Shown here in pieces: positions 1 through 6,627 of a stretch of 42,167 bases of DNA (position 1 is its first letter; each line of letters opens with the position of its first letter). A program made the position numbers and the translations under genes. Under the pieces are notes generated by a model. It saw nothing but the letters and a program-made list of their open reading frames with translations, searched no databases and had not been told where the DNA came from. Source of the stretch: a virus; the IMG/VR virus record IMGVR_UViG_3300018432_000022, positions 1 to 42,167 of that record. One strand, 5' to 3'.

Positions 1-140
1 GCGTCGGCTCGACGGAGGTCGGCCCGAACGAGCGCCCACCGTTCGGCTGCTGCCTCCTGATCTGGGGGCGTCGATGACCGCTTTCGACGCCAGCGCCCCG
101 CGAGAGACGTTCGCTTTGCAACGGCTGGAGCTGAGTCCGT
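1..140. other. left end, no gene assigned
   Basis: No gene can be supported here. The plus strand has one frame open through this stretch, but it has no ribosome site and runs into the tail of the minus-strand helix-turn-helix gene. If the last base of the window is joined to base 1, the zinc-motif gene cut at the right end would stay open to a TGA at 75-77. That read-through does not supply the second CxxC pair expected of such a protein, so circular closure is not supported. Confidence 0.4.
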
Positions 141-716
141 TCAGCGCTTCAGCCCGAGCGCTCGGCGCACCGTCGACGCGCTGATCTGCAGCGCGCCGGC
201 GACCTGAGCGGCGTTCATGCCGGTTCCGGTGAGCCGCTGTATCTCATCGTCGCGCTGCCGCGGTGTGAGCTCGCGCCCGTTGCTTGACTCGAGGCCGAAC
301 TCCGTGTCAACACCGGCCGCGCGCCGCGCCTTCCACACATCCGTGACGCCGCAGCGGACGGAGACGGCCACCTCGTGAGCGGCGATCCCGCGGCCCTCCT
401 TGATGATCCGGCGGTTACGGTCTGCGGCGCTCTCTTCCAGAGTCCGGTCGCCGCTGGACTTGCGGATGCTGCTGAGCTCCTTGAGCGCCGCGTTGAGCAC
501 GCGCTGGCGCGCGCCGTCGTCGCTGGCAGCGTCCCACTCGGCGGCGTAATGCAGGTGCGGCGCGTCGCCGACGCCGAGCTTGCCACGTCCGTTGTCGTCG
601 ACGAGGACGTAGTCCGGGGTCCCGCCGCCGCTTGAGTCGAACGCCGCGGTTCGGCCGGCCGCGCACATCGCCAGCTGGAGAAGCACATCACCCATCCGTG
701 TCTCGATGCTGGTCAA
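141..716 (-). CDS. helix-turn-helix DNA-binding protein
   Basis: A 191-residue protein with two segments that look like helix-turn-helix units. One is at about residues 103-136 (ending VTDVWKARRAAG). The other is at the C-terminus, about 154-188, where AAQVAGALQISASTVRRALG has the classic recognition-helix pattern. It is likely a DNA-binding regulator, or possibly a terminase-small-like protein; the N-terminal 90 residues are not recognised. The TTG at 716 is the longest start, with no clear ribosome site. An ATG seven codons later (695-693) is a fair alternative. The gene is divergent from the rightward operon starting at 820, with a 9-bp inverted repeat (722-746) just upstream of its start. 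This suggests autoregulation, which is inference. Confidence 0.75.
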   Translation of the reverse strand: MTSIETRMGDVLLQLAMCAAGRTAAFDSSGGGTPDYVLVDDNGRGKLGVGDAPHLHYAAEWDAASDDGARQRVLNAALKELSSIRKSSGDRTLEESAADRNRRIIKEGRGIAAHEVAVSVRCGVTDVWKARRAAGVDTEFGLESSNGRELTPRQRDDEIQRLTGTGMNAAQVAGALQISASTVRRALGLKR

Positions 717-721
717 CGCTC

Positions 722-746
722 GTCCAGCGTACGCCTAACGCTGGAC
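722..746. promoter_or_regulatory. inverted repeat, candidate operator
   Basis: GTCCAGCGT (722-730) and ACGCTGGAC (738-746) form a perfect 9-bp inverted repeat with a 7-nt spacer. It lies 6 bases upstream of the minus-strand helix-turn-helix gene and 74 bases upstream of the rightward gene at 820. No T tract follows and both neighbours diverge, so an operator is more likely than a terminator. Confidence 0.5.
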
Positions 747-819
747 CTTAGGTGTAGAGTTGGCCACCTCGGCGCCCACAGCCCCTGCGCGCGCGTCCGA
801 CGAGAGGAGGCGCGCACTG

Positions 820-1140
820 GTGTCAGACGAGCTGCCCACGGTCCGCGCTGCCGACTTCTTCCGCAAGGACCCCGAGCCGCCGCGGCCGCTCACGACCGCG
901 GAGATCCGACAGATTGCCAAGGCCGGCTTCCCCGAGCTCGCGCGGCGCCTCGTCGCCGGCACGTGCCCGGAGTGCGGCCTGAACCGAACGAGCTCCCGGC
1001 ACGCTGAGCTGTGCGAGGCGAGGCGCGACCCGACGCCAGCGCCGGCGCCGGCCCGCCAGCCGTGGGAGCCGCGGCCACCGCGATCGAGGAGCGAGACAGA
1101 TGCTCGAGATCAACACCGTCGAGGGCAGCCCGCCACGTGA
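820..1140 (+). CDS. small zinc-finger-like phage protein
   Basis: A 106-residue protein of unknown function. A putative metal site near residues 49-66 has a CPECG knuckle followed by a His and a Cys (HAELC). The C-terminus is rich in Pro and Arg. The GTG at 820 is chosen because GAGAGGAGG (802-810) sits nine bases upstream. A longer in-frame TTG start at 760 lacks any ribosome site and would place the start close to the inverted repeat. It is the first gene of a rightward run of four overlapping small genes. Its 3' end overlaps the next gene by 41 bases. Confidence 0.6.
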   Translation: MSDELPTVRAADFFRKDPEPPRPLTTAEIRQIAKAGFPELARRLVAGTCPECGLNRTSSRHAELCEARRDPTPAPAPARQPWEPRPPRSRSETDARDQHRRGQPAT

Positions 1141-1351
1141 CCTGCTCGACGAAGCTCTGCGCGAGCTCGTCGGCCAGATCCAGATCACCGCGTCGATGGG
1201 CGGCAGGCCGCCGCAGCTGCAGCCGTCGCTCATTCGCGCCCGTGTGGCGCAGGAGCTCGGCGACGCCGACGACCTCGTCAAGGCGCTGCGCGACATCGCG
1301 CACGCAGCGACCGCCAGCATCATCCGAGTCCGCGCCGCACAGGAGGGCTGA
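1100..1351 (+). CDS. hypothetical helical protein
   Basis: An 83-residue protein, mostly helical by composition, with no family recognised. It has no cysteines, membrane segment or signal peptide. The ATG at 1100 follows a GAGGAG ribosome site (1086-1091). The gene overlaps the previous one by 41 bases, and the next starts 2 bases after its stop, so it is probably cotranslated within the small early operon at 820-1904. Confidence 0.6.
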   Translation: MLEINTVEGSPPRDLLDEALRELVGQIQITASMGGRPPQLQPSLIRARVAQELGDADDLVKALRDIAHAATASIIRVRAAQEG

Positions 1352-1353
1352 CC

Positions 1354-1743
1354 GTGAGCACCGCCACCCGCAAGAAGCTCTCGGCTGCCCAGGCGCTGAC
1401 CTGGGCCACGGCCGAGGTCGCCGCCCTGCAAGCGAAGGCCGCGCTGACCGCCGCGCAGGAGAAGTGCACCGAGATGCGCCTCCGCTACGAGGAGCGCCTC
1501 GAGCCGAGCACCGACCCGAAGGACGCCGACAAGGACGTCAAGGTCGGCAGCGCCGGCGGCTGGCAGATCCGGCTGACCCGCTTCATCGGCGGCGAGCGCT
1601 TCTCGCTCACCAGCTACCGCGAGGCCGGCGGCAAGATCACGAAGGCGATGGAGCCGCACATCAGCGCGGGATCCCCGCAGGTGCGCGTCACCGTCAAGCG
1701 CACGAAGGGCCCCGCGAGGCCCGGCGCCGTCGAGCCCGCGTGA
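1354..1743 (+). CDS. hypothetical protein, helical N-terminus
   Basis: A 129-residue protein starting at GTG. Residues 1-50 are Ala/Glu/Lys-rich and probably form a long helix or coiled coil. The rest (GWQIRLTRFIGGERFSLTSY and after) looks like a beta-rich domain ending in a basic tail. No family was recognised. It sits in a tight run of small genes and shares a GTGA overlap with the next gene, which suggests translational coupling. Gene order hints at an early or accessory role only. Confidence 0.6.
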   Translation: MSTATRKKLSAAQALTWATAEVAALQAKAALTAAQEKCTEMRLRYEERLEPSTDPKDADKDVKVGSAGGWQIRLTRFIGGERFSLTSYREAGGKITKAMEPHISAGSPQVRVTVKRTKGPARPGAVEPA

Positions 1744-1904
1744 ACCGCGACCCGGAGTTCTTCTTCATCGACGTCGGCTACGTGGATCCGCTCGACCCGC
1801 GCGACATCCTGCACGAGGAGCGCGACGACCTGCCCGACCGCAGCGAGCTCGACCGCGAGCAGCTCGCCGACGAGCCTGTACGTCGCGGTCGGACTTCGGC
1901 CTAA
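1740..1904 (+). CDS. small acidic protein
   Basis: A 54-residue, strongly acidic protein (many Asp and Glu, for example HEERDDLPDRSELDRE). It starts at GTG 1740, overlapping the previous stop in a GTGA junction, which is why this start is chosen. It is the last gene of the 820-1904 run and is followed within 26 bases by a strong hairpin at 1930-1958. The function is unknown. The acidity could suit a protein-interaction or DNA-mimic role, but nothing in the sequence proves that. Confidence 0.5.
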   Translation: MNRDPEFFFIDVGYVDPLDPRDILHEERDDLPDRSELDREQLADEPVRRGRTSA

Positions 1905-1929
1905 CGCACGCTCGGGCGGCTACGCAACT

Positions 1930-1958
1930 GGGCGCCTGCGTTAGCGCCGCAGGCGCCC
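1930..1958. terminator. bidirectional hairpin terminator
   Basis: GGGCGCCTGCG (1930-1940) pairs perfectly with CGCAGGCGCCC (1948-1958) across a 7-nt loop. It has no T tract, as is common for terminators in high-GC actinobacteria. It lies between the converging ends of the rightward small-gene operon and the leftward membrane-protein gene, whose stop codon falls in the loop. Confidence 0.6.
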
Positions 1959-2111
1959 ATGCGTGCTCTTCAGATCGGCGCGCCGATACGGCCGATCCAG
2001 CAGCAGGAACAGACCCATCCAGACCCAGCTCGGTATACCGATCGCCGCGCCCATCGCGACTGCGTCCCACACGCTCACAGACTGGATGGTGCCACGTCTG
2101 ACGGCGGTCAT
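1941..2111 (-). CDS. small single-span membrane protein
   Basis: A 56-residue protein with one clear hydrophobic segment (about residues 13-36, containing AVAMGAAIGIPSWVWMGLFL), followed by a basic tail (RPYRRADLKS). This pattern suggests a membrane protein with a positive cytoplasmic tail. The ATG at 2111 has a weak GGGTG upstream. A longer in-frame TTG start at 2279 would add a low-complexity, Gly/Arg-rich leader and is less likely. The function is unknown. A place beside the recombinase suggests an accessory or lysogenic gene. Its end overlaps the hairpin terminator. Confidence 0.5.
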   Translation of the reverse strand: MTAVRRGTIQSVSVWDAVAMGAAIGIPSWVWMGLFLLLDRPYRRADLKSTHGRLRR

Positions 2112-2176
2112 GTCACACCCGATCTGCCTGCCCCACCGGCGCCACGCGCCGCCCCCTCCGGCCACCTCGCCGGGTA

Positions 2177-2199
2177 GCCCGCGGCGCCGCGCCGCGGGC
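2177..2199. terminator. hairpin in the 2112-2325 gap
   Basis: GCCCGCGGC (2177-2185) pairs with GCCGCGGGC (2191-2199) across a 5-nt loop. It is the only clear structure in the 214-base stretch between two minus-strand genes. It may terminate transcription of the zinc-ribbon gene upstream of it on the minus strand. This gap is also a natural place for a phage attachment site next to the recombinase, but I cannot identify one. Confidence 0.4.
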
Positions 2200-2325
2200 C
2201 GTACTTCATCCACGCGCCGCGACCTTGCGCCGACCGCCCCTCCCACGGTGGGCGCGAGGCCGTCGGCGCGCCCTCTCAACTGCCCGTCTCAGACCGCGCC
2301 ACAGGCGTTTGTACGGATCACCGGG

Positions 2326-2562
2326 TCAGGGCCTGGCACCACGGCGCAGGACACCGCCCGTCGCTCCGCGCGCCCTATTCGCGAGAGCATCCAACCGGGC
2401 CACGACACAGCCGTACGGACCACTCTCGCGGCCCTCGAGTATCGCGAGCAGACGGCCACGCTCGGCGCGACACGGCCCGCAGCAACACAGGGCGTCCTTG
2501 CGCTTGTCCGCGAGCGACCCGCCGCACACCACGCACACCCGCTCGTCGGAGGTCGCCTCCAT
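2326..2562 (-). CDS. small zinc-ribbon protein
   Basis: A 78-residue protein whose N-terminal half holds a four-cysteine zinc site: CVVCG at residues 9-13, then CCCGPCRAE at about 25-33. Small proteins of this pattern (CxxCG, then CxGxCR) are common in actinobacteria and their phages, usually with unknown function. The ATG at 2562 is preceded on the minus strand by GGGAGG, eight bases away. The start overlaps that of the divergent serine recombinase (2561), so each gene's ribosome site lies inside the other gene. That arrangement is odd and may mean mutually exclusive expression. Confidence 0.6.
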   Translation of the reverse strand: MEATSDERVCVVCGGSLADKRKDALCCCGPCRAERGRLLAILEGRESGPYGCVVARLDALANRARGATGGVLRRGARP

Positions 2563-3283
2563 GGACTCAGCCTCCCAGCCGCAGCGGATGATCGCCTACT
2601 TGCGCGTCAGCACCGACGAGCAGGCGACGAGCGGTCTAGGCCTCGAGGCGCAGGAGGCGCTGCTGCACCGCGCCTTCGAGTACCGCGGCTGGGAGCTCGC
2701 CGAGCTCGTCCGCGACGAGGGCATCAGCGGCAGCACCCTGAACCGGCCGGGCCTGCGCGACGCGCTCGAGCGCATCGCCGCCGGCGACGTCGACGGCCTG
2801 GTCGTCTCCAAGCTCGACCGGCTCACCCGATCGATGCGCGACTTCTGCGAGATCGTCGACTGGTTCGAGGAGGCCGGCGCCCCGCTCGTCATGCTCGAGC
2901 CCGACGTCGACACGTCGACGCCGGCCGGCCGCGCGGTCGCGCACGTGATGGTCGCGTTCGCCGAGATGGAGCGAGGCATGATCGGCGACCGCACGAAGGT
3001 TGCGCTCGCCGCGCTGCGCGCCCGCGGCCAACCCACCGGGCGCCCGTCGATCGCCGACCACCCCGAGCTCGTCGCCCGCATCCAGCAGCTGCACGCCACC
3101 CGCATGCCGCTCAGCGCCATCGCCCGGGTCCTCGAGCAGGAGGGCTGGCTCACCGTGCGCGGCGGAACGAAGTGGCGCGCCTCCTCGCTGCAGGTGATCG
3201 TCGGCTACCAGCGACCGCCCGCGCGCCGGCGCCGCGCCGAGCTGCCCGACATCCCACGCCGGCGACGTCGCCGGCAGACCTGA
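2561..3283 (+). CDS. serine recombinase (resolvase/invertase type)
   Basis: A 240-residue serine site-specific recombinase. The N-terminal catalytic domain carries YLRVSTDEQ with nucleophile Ser17 and Arg15. KLDRLTRS supplies the active-site arginines Arg87 and Arg90. A long helix with FAEMERGMIGDRT follows, then a C-terminal helix-turn-helix (about residues 160-215). Phage serine integrases are usually over 450 residues with large zinc and coiled-coil domains, which are absent here. The size fits resolvases and invertases better. It could integrate the phage, resolve multimers or invert a segment. GGAGG (2548-2552) sits eight bases before ATG 2561, which fixes the start. Confidence 0.88.
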   Translation: MDSASQPQRMIAYLRVSTDEQATSGLGLEAQEALLHRAFEYRGWELAELVRDEGISGSTLNRPGLRDALERIAAGDVDGLVVSKLDRLTRSMRDFCEIVDWFEEAGAPLVMLEPDVDTSTPAGRAVAHVMVAFAEMERGMIGDRTKVALAALRARGQPTGRPSIADHPELVARIQQLHATRMPLSAIARVLEQEGWLTVRGGTKWRASSLQVIVGYQRPPARRRRAELPDIPRRRRRRQT

Positions 3284-3301
3284 CCCAGGAGGTCGAGCGT
3301 C

Positions 3302-3394
3302 ATGCGCCAGTGGATCCGCCGCCTCATCGACGCGGCTGTCGCGCGTGGCTGGCTGCCACGCGGTGAGAACCACGACCCGAGCGACACCCACTGA
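3302..3394 (+). CDS. tiny coupled protein
   Basis: A 30-residue peptide (starting MRQWIRRLIDAAVARGWLPR), preceded by AGGAGG and ending in a TGATG junction with the next gene. The tight coupling on both sides supports translation despite the small size. The N-terminal half could form an amphipathic, basic helix. The function is unknown. Confidence 0.5.
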   Translation: MRQWIRRLIDAAVARGWLPRGENHDPSDTH

Positions 3395-3582
3395 TGGGCC
3401 GGCCCGAGAAGAAGCTCCCACCCGCAGCCCACGCGTTCCTCGCCGCGCACGACGCCTACCTCGCGGCCCCACGCGACGAGCGTGACCAGGGGCTCGTGCG
3501 CGAGCTGTGCGACCACGCGCTCGAGGAGCTCGTCGCACCGACGAGTCCGAAGGCGCCGAGCACGAATGCGCCGAGCACGTGA
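3394..3582 (+). CDS. hypothetical protein
   Basis: A 62-residue protein with no recognised family. The first 50 residues look helical, and the end is rich in Pro, Ser and Thr. ATG 3394 shares its A with the stop of the previous gene (TGATG). The stop overlaps the next start as GTGA. It belongs to a chain of small coupled genes leading to the HNH and terminase genes. Confidence 0.55.
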   Translation: MGRPEKKLPPAAHAFLAAHDAYLAAPRDERDQGLVRELCDHALEELVAPTSPKAPSTNAPST

Positions 3583-3797
3583 CAGGCGAGCAGGAGCGGC
3601 GCGTCCTCTCGCTCTACGCAGGCGTCAGCGCCGACGACGTCGCGCGCATCGAGCACGTCACGACCGCCGACATCCTCACCGCCCGCTCGCGTTGCGGCCG
3701 CGACAGCGACGGCCATCCGCCGCCACCGTCGGCTCATCACCTGAACTTCGAGCAGCTCGACGCGATGATGCGCAGCAACCGCAGCGCCCAGGCCTGA
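3579..3797 (+). CDS. hypothetical HTH-like protein
   Basis: A 72-residue protein. The segment VSADDVARIEHVTTADILTA (about residues 15-34) resembles a short helix-turn-helix, so a small DNA-binding role near the packaging genes is possible but unproven. The GTG at 3579 is chosen for its GTGA overlap with the preceding stop. An in-frame ATG at 3507 would overlap the previous gene by 76 bases and is less likely. The neighbouring HNH gene begins six bases after its stop. Confidence 0.55.
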   Translation: MTGEQERRVLSLYAGVSADDVARIEHVTTADILTARSRCGRDSDGHPPPPSAHHLNFEQLDAMMRSNRSAQA

Positions 3798-3803
3798 CGC
3801 GGG

Positions 3804-4133
3804 GTGGCGCGGGCGGGCAAGGCGTGCGCGGCGCCGCGCTGCCCTCACCTCATGCCGTGCCCCGACCACACGCTGGCGCCCTGGAGCACGAGCACGCGGC
3901 GCCGCAAGCACACGACGAGTGGATGGGAACAGCAGCGCCGCGCCAAGCGTGTCATGCGCCGCTACGGCGGCGTGTGCCACGTCTGCGACCAGCCCGGCGC
4001 TGACGAGGTCGACCACGTCGACCCGGACGGACCCGACGACGAGTCCAACCTCCGACCGATCCACTCACGGCCCTGCCACCTCGAGAAGACGCAGGCCGAG
4101 GCAGCACGAGCGAGAAGAGGAGCCAGCGCATGA
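3804..4133 (+). CDS. HNH endonuclease
   Basis: A 109-residue HNH nuclease. The signature CHVC (zinc knuckle), VDHVDP (first His with Asp), SNLRPIH and CHLEKT lies in residues 58-95 in the usual order. HNH proteins are commonly encoded beside terminase genes in long-tailed phages and are needed with terminase for DNA cutting in HK97-like systems. The position just upstream of the small terminase fits that role. An N-terminal CAAPRCPHLMPC segment may hold a second metal site. The start is GTG 3804, and the stop overlaps the next ATG (ATGA). Confidence 0.9.
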   Translation: MARAGKACAAPRCPHLMPCPDHTLAPWSTSTRRRKHTTSGWEQQRRAKRVMRRYGGVCHVCDQPGADEVDHVDPDGPDDESNLRPIHSRPCHLEKTQAEAARARRGASA

Positions 4134-4309
4134 CGCATCACCGTGTGGTCATCGAGATCGCGGCCGAGACGGACGTTGACGCACCGGATGACCGGTCGCT
4201 GAGCCTGACGCTCGAGCTCTACGGCGAGGCCGACTCGCTCGCGGCGGCGGTGCTCAGGGCGCTCGCGCCGCAGCTCGCCGCCGAGCAGCTCGCGACCCCT
4301 GGGGGGTGA
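4130..4309 (+). CDS. small acidic protein
   Basis: A 59-residue acidic protein with an Asp/Glu-rich N-terminal half and an Ala/Leu-rich helical end. ATG 4130 overlaps the HNH stop (ATGA) and is preceded by AAGAGGAG (4115-4122), so it is very likely translated. Its location between HNH and small terminase suggests a packaging-linked gene, but no family is recognised. About 100 bases without a gene follow before terS. Confidence 0.55.
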   Translation: MTHHRVVIEIAAETDVDAPDDRSLSLTLELYGEADSLAAAVLRALAPQLAAEQLATPGG

Positions 4310-4412
4310 CCCCCTCCGGCCTCCTGCCGGGACCGAAGAGGGCTGCGCCTCCGACCACGTACGGGTCTGGGAGTTCTGACACCGGCCGCACGGCCGTCAC
4401 GAAGGAGGCCGC

Positions 4413-4961
4413 ATGGCCGGCAACGGACCGCTCCCGACCGGGAACGCCAGGCGGCGCAACGCGCCGACGATCCCCACGACGAGTCTGCCCGCCGGTGGCC
4501 GCAAGGGCCGCATTCCGGTGGCCCCGGTCTCCTACAACCTCGGGCCGGCCGGCAAGGCCTGGTGGAAGTGGGCGTGGCGGCTGCCGCAGGCCGCCGCCTG
4601 GGACGACGGAGCGCTGTACGCAATCGCGCGTCGCGCCGAGCTCGAGGACCAGCTCGCCGCGATCAACACGCCACCCGAGCTCGACCTCACCGACCTCGAC
4701 GACGCCAGCCTGCTCGAACTCAAGGACCGCATCGACTGGGTTCTGCGCGCGCTGAAGGACGCCGCGGGCGGCTCAGCGACGGTCATGCGCGAGATGCGCG
4801 AACTCGACAACCGCCTCGGCCTGAACCCGAAGGCGCTCGCCGAGCTGCGCTGGACGATCGTCGACGAGAAGGCCGCTGCCAAGCGGCCCGCCGCGCCTCC
4901 GCCGCGGAAGTCCAACGTCCGCCAGTTGCGGCCGCGCGACCCCACCGCCGCCGCGGGGTAA
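4413..4961 (+). CDS. terS: terminase small subunit
   Basis: A 182-residue small terminase, the DNA-recognition part of the packaging motor. The C-terminal motif LDNRLGLNPKALAELRWTIV (about residues 131-150) is typical of small terminases from actinobacteriophages, and the large subunit follows 4 bases downstream. An acidic helical segment in the middle fits oligomerisation. The N-terminal basic, Gly/Arg-rich stretch could touch DNA. ATG 4413 follows GAAGGAGG. The same 18-base ribosome-site context (cgaaggaggccgcatggc) reappears before the scaffold gene at 8738. Confidence 0.85.
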   Translation: MAGNGPLPTGNARRRNAPTIPTTSLPAGGRKGRIPVAPVSYNLGPAGKAWWKWAWRLPQAAAWDDGALYAIARRAELEDQLAAINTPPELDLTDLDDASLLELKDRIDWVLRALKDAAGGSATVMREMRELDNRLGLNPKALAELRWTIVDEKAAAKRPAAPPPRKSNVRQLRPRDPTAAAG

Positions 4962-4965
4962 GCGC

Positions 4966-6612
4966 GTGGCTCGCGCGCGGTGCCCGCACTGCGACGGCGC
5001 CGACTGGACTGGTGAAGGCACGTGCGTGGACTGCGGCGACTTCCCGACCCTCGGCTACTCCGTCTGGGAATGGATCCAAGAGCTCTGCGTCATACCCGAC
5101 CGCGCGCGCGCCGGCGAACCCCTCGAGCTCTCCGAGGAGCAGGCCAACCACCTGCTCTGGCAGTACCGGCTCAAACCGCGCGCCACGTTCGACGCCGATC
5201 GGCCGGCCGCGGCGTTCCTCTACGTCGGTTCGCTGCTCATCCGCTCTCAGAAGTGGGGCAAGGGACCGTTCTCCGCCGCGCGGATCTGTGCGCAAGCCGA
5301 GGGGCCGGTGCTCTTCGACGGCTGGGACTCCTACGGCCAGCCGGTCGGCCGGCCGTGGGCGACACCGCACATCCAGGTCGCGGCGATGGCCGAAGACCAG
5401 ACCGAGAACATCTGGCGCGCGCTGAAGCCGATGATCGAGCTCGGTCCGCTCGCCGAGCTCATCCCCGACACCGGCCTGGACCGCATCAACCTGCGCGGCG
5501 GCGGCCTCATCGAGCCGGTCACCAGCAATGCACTCACGCGCCTCGGCGCGCGTACCACCTACCTCGAGCTCGACGAGCCGCACCTCATGACCCGGCGCAA
5601 CGGCGGCGACAAGCTCGCCGACACGATGCGCCGCAACGTCGCCGGGATGGGCGGCCGCTGGTCGGCGACCGGCAACGCCTACGACCCGTCCGAGCAGTCC
5701 GTCGAGCAGGTCGACGTCGAGTCCAAGCTTCCCGACGTCTTCGTCGACTTCCCCGAGTCGCCGACCGGATCGTGGGGCAACAAGCGCGACCGCCGCAAGA
5801 TCCTGCGCTTCGCCTACCGCGGCGCCCCGTGGGTCGACGTCGACCGCATCGAAGCCGAATGCGTCCGCCTCGCCGCCAAGGGCGACCCCGGCCAGGCCGA
5901 GCGCTTCTACGGCAACCGCGTCGTCTCCGGCTCGGACAAGGCGTTCGACGTCGCGAAGCTCTGGACACCGCTCGCCGCCCCCGAGATCACCGTCGCCGCC
6001 GGCCGGCTGATCACCCTCGGCTTCGATGGCGCGCGGCGCCAGGACTCCACCGGCCTCGTCGGCACCGACGTCGAGACCGGCCACCAGTTCGTCGCCGGCG
6101 CGTGGGTTCGCCCGCTCGACCTCGGCGACGAAGACGACTGGGAGATCGACGAGAGCGACGTCAACGCCGCCGTCGACGACGCCTTCACCCGCTGGAATGT
6201 GTGGAGGCTCTACGGCGACCCGCCGTACTGGGAGACCGCGCTGGACCGTTGGGCTGGCCAGTACGGCGACGACCGCGTCGTGCGCTGGTGGACCAACCGC
6301 GACAAGGCGATGGGCTACGCGCTGCGCGCCTGGAAGGGCGACATGCGCCCCGGCGCGATGTCGCACGACGGCGACGCGCTGCTCGCCGAACACATCGGCA
6401 ACGCCGTCAAGAAGTGGACGCGTATCCGCGTCGAGCAGGACGGCGAAGAAGAGGGCCGTAACGAATTTCTCTGGCTGATCCGCAAGGAGAGCGCCAAGTC
6501 CCGCCGCAAGATCGACCTCGCCATGGCCGCGTGCCTGTCATGGGAAGCACGCGGCGACGCGCTGCGCAGCGGGGCGCTCCAGAAGCGCAAGTTCTCGCGT
6601 GCCGCATGGTGA
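4966..6612 (+). CDS. terL: terminase large subunit
   Basis: A 548-residue packaging ATPase/nuclease. The Walker A-like loop is RSQKWGKGP (about residues 93-101), and Walker B is YLELDE (199-204). The RNase H-like nuclease domain has TLGFDGARRQD (Asp354 and Asp360) and a late acidic residue in KIDLAMA (Asp517). It translocates DNA into the prohead and cuts it. An N-terminal zinc ribbon, Cys6/Cys9/Cys20/Cys23, precedes the usual ATPase start and is uncommon in this family. The start is GTG 4966, four bases after terS. Confidence 0.95.
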   Translation: MARARCPHCDGADWTGEGTCVDCGDFPTLGYSVWEWIQELCVIPDRARAGEPLELSEEQANHLLWQYRLKPRATFDADRPAAAFLYVGSLLIRSQKWGKGPFSAARICAQAEGPVLFDGWDSYGQPVGRPWATPHIQVAAMAEDQTENIWRALKPMIELGPLAELIPDTGLDRINLRGGGLIEPVTSNALTRLGARTTYLELDEPHLMTRRNGGDKLADTMRRNVAGMGGRWSATGNAYDPSEQSVEQVDVESKLPDVFVDFPESPTGSWGNKRDRRKILRFAYRGAPWVDVDRIEAECVRLAAKGDPGQAERFYGNRVVSGSDKAFDVAKLWTPLAAPEITVAAGRLITLGFDGARRQDSTGLVGTDVETGHQFVAGAWVRPLDLGDEDDWEIDESDVNAAVDDAFTRWNVWRLYGDPPYWETALDRWAGQYGDDRVVRWWTNRDKAMGYALRAWKGDMRPGAMSHDGDALLAEHIGNAVKKWTRIRVEQDGEEEGRNEFLWLIRKESAKSRRKIDLAMAACLSWEARGDALRSGALQKRKFSRAAW

Positions 6613-6627
6613 AACAGGAGGTGAGCG

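Noticed and set aside
760-819. TTG start 20 codons upstream of the 820 gene
   Set aside because: No ribosome site there, whereas GAGAGGAGG precisely precedes GTG 820.
4302-4314. GGGGG-TGA-CCCCC hairpin before terS
   Set aside because: Five-base stem with the stop codon as its loop; too short to call a terminator.
4783-6393. Long minus-strand open frame opposite the large terminase
   Set aside because: The terminase frame has all catalytic motifs; the opposite frame is Gly/Ala/Asp/Arg-rich with no motif, an effect of high G+C at third codon positions.
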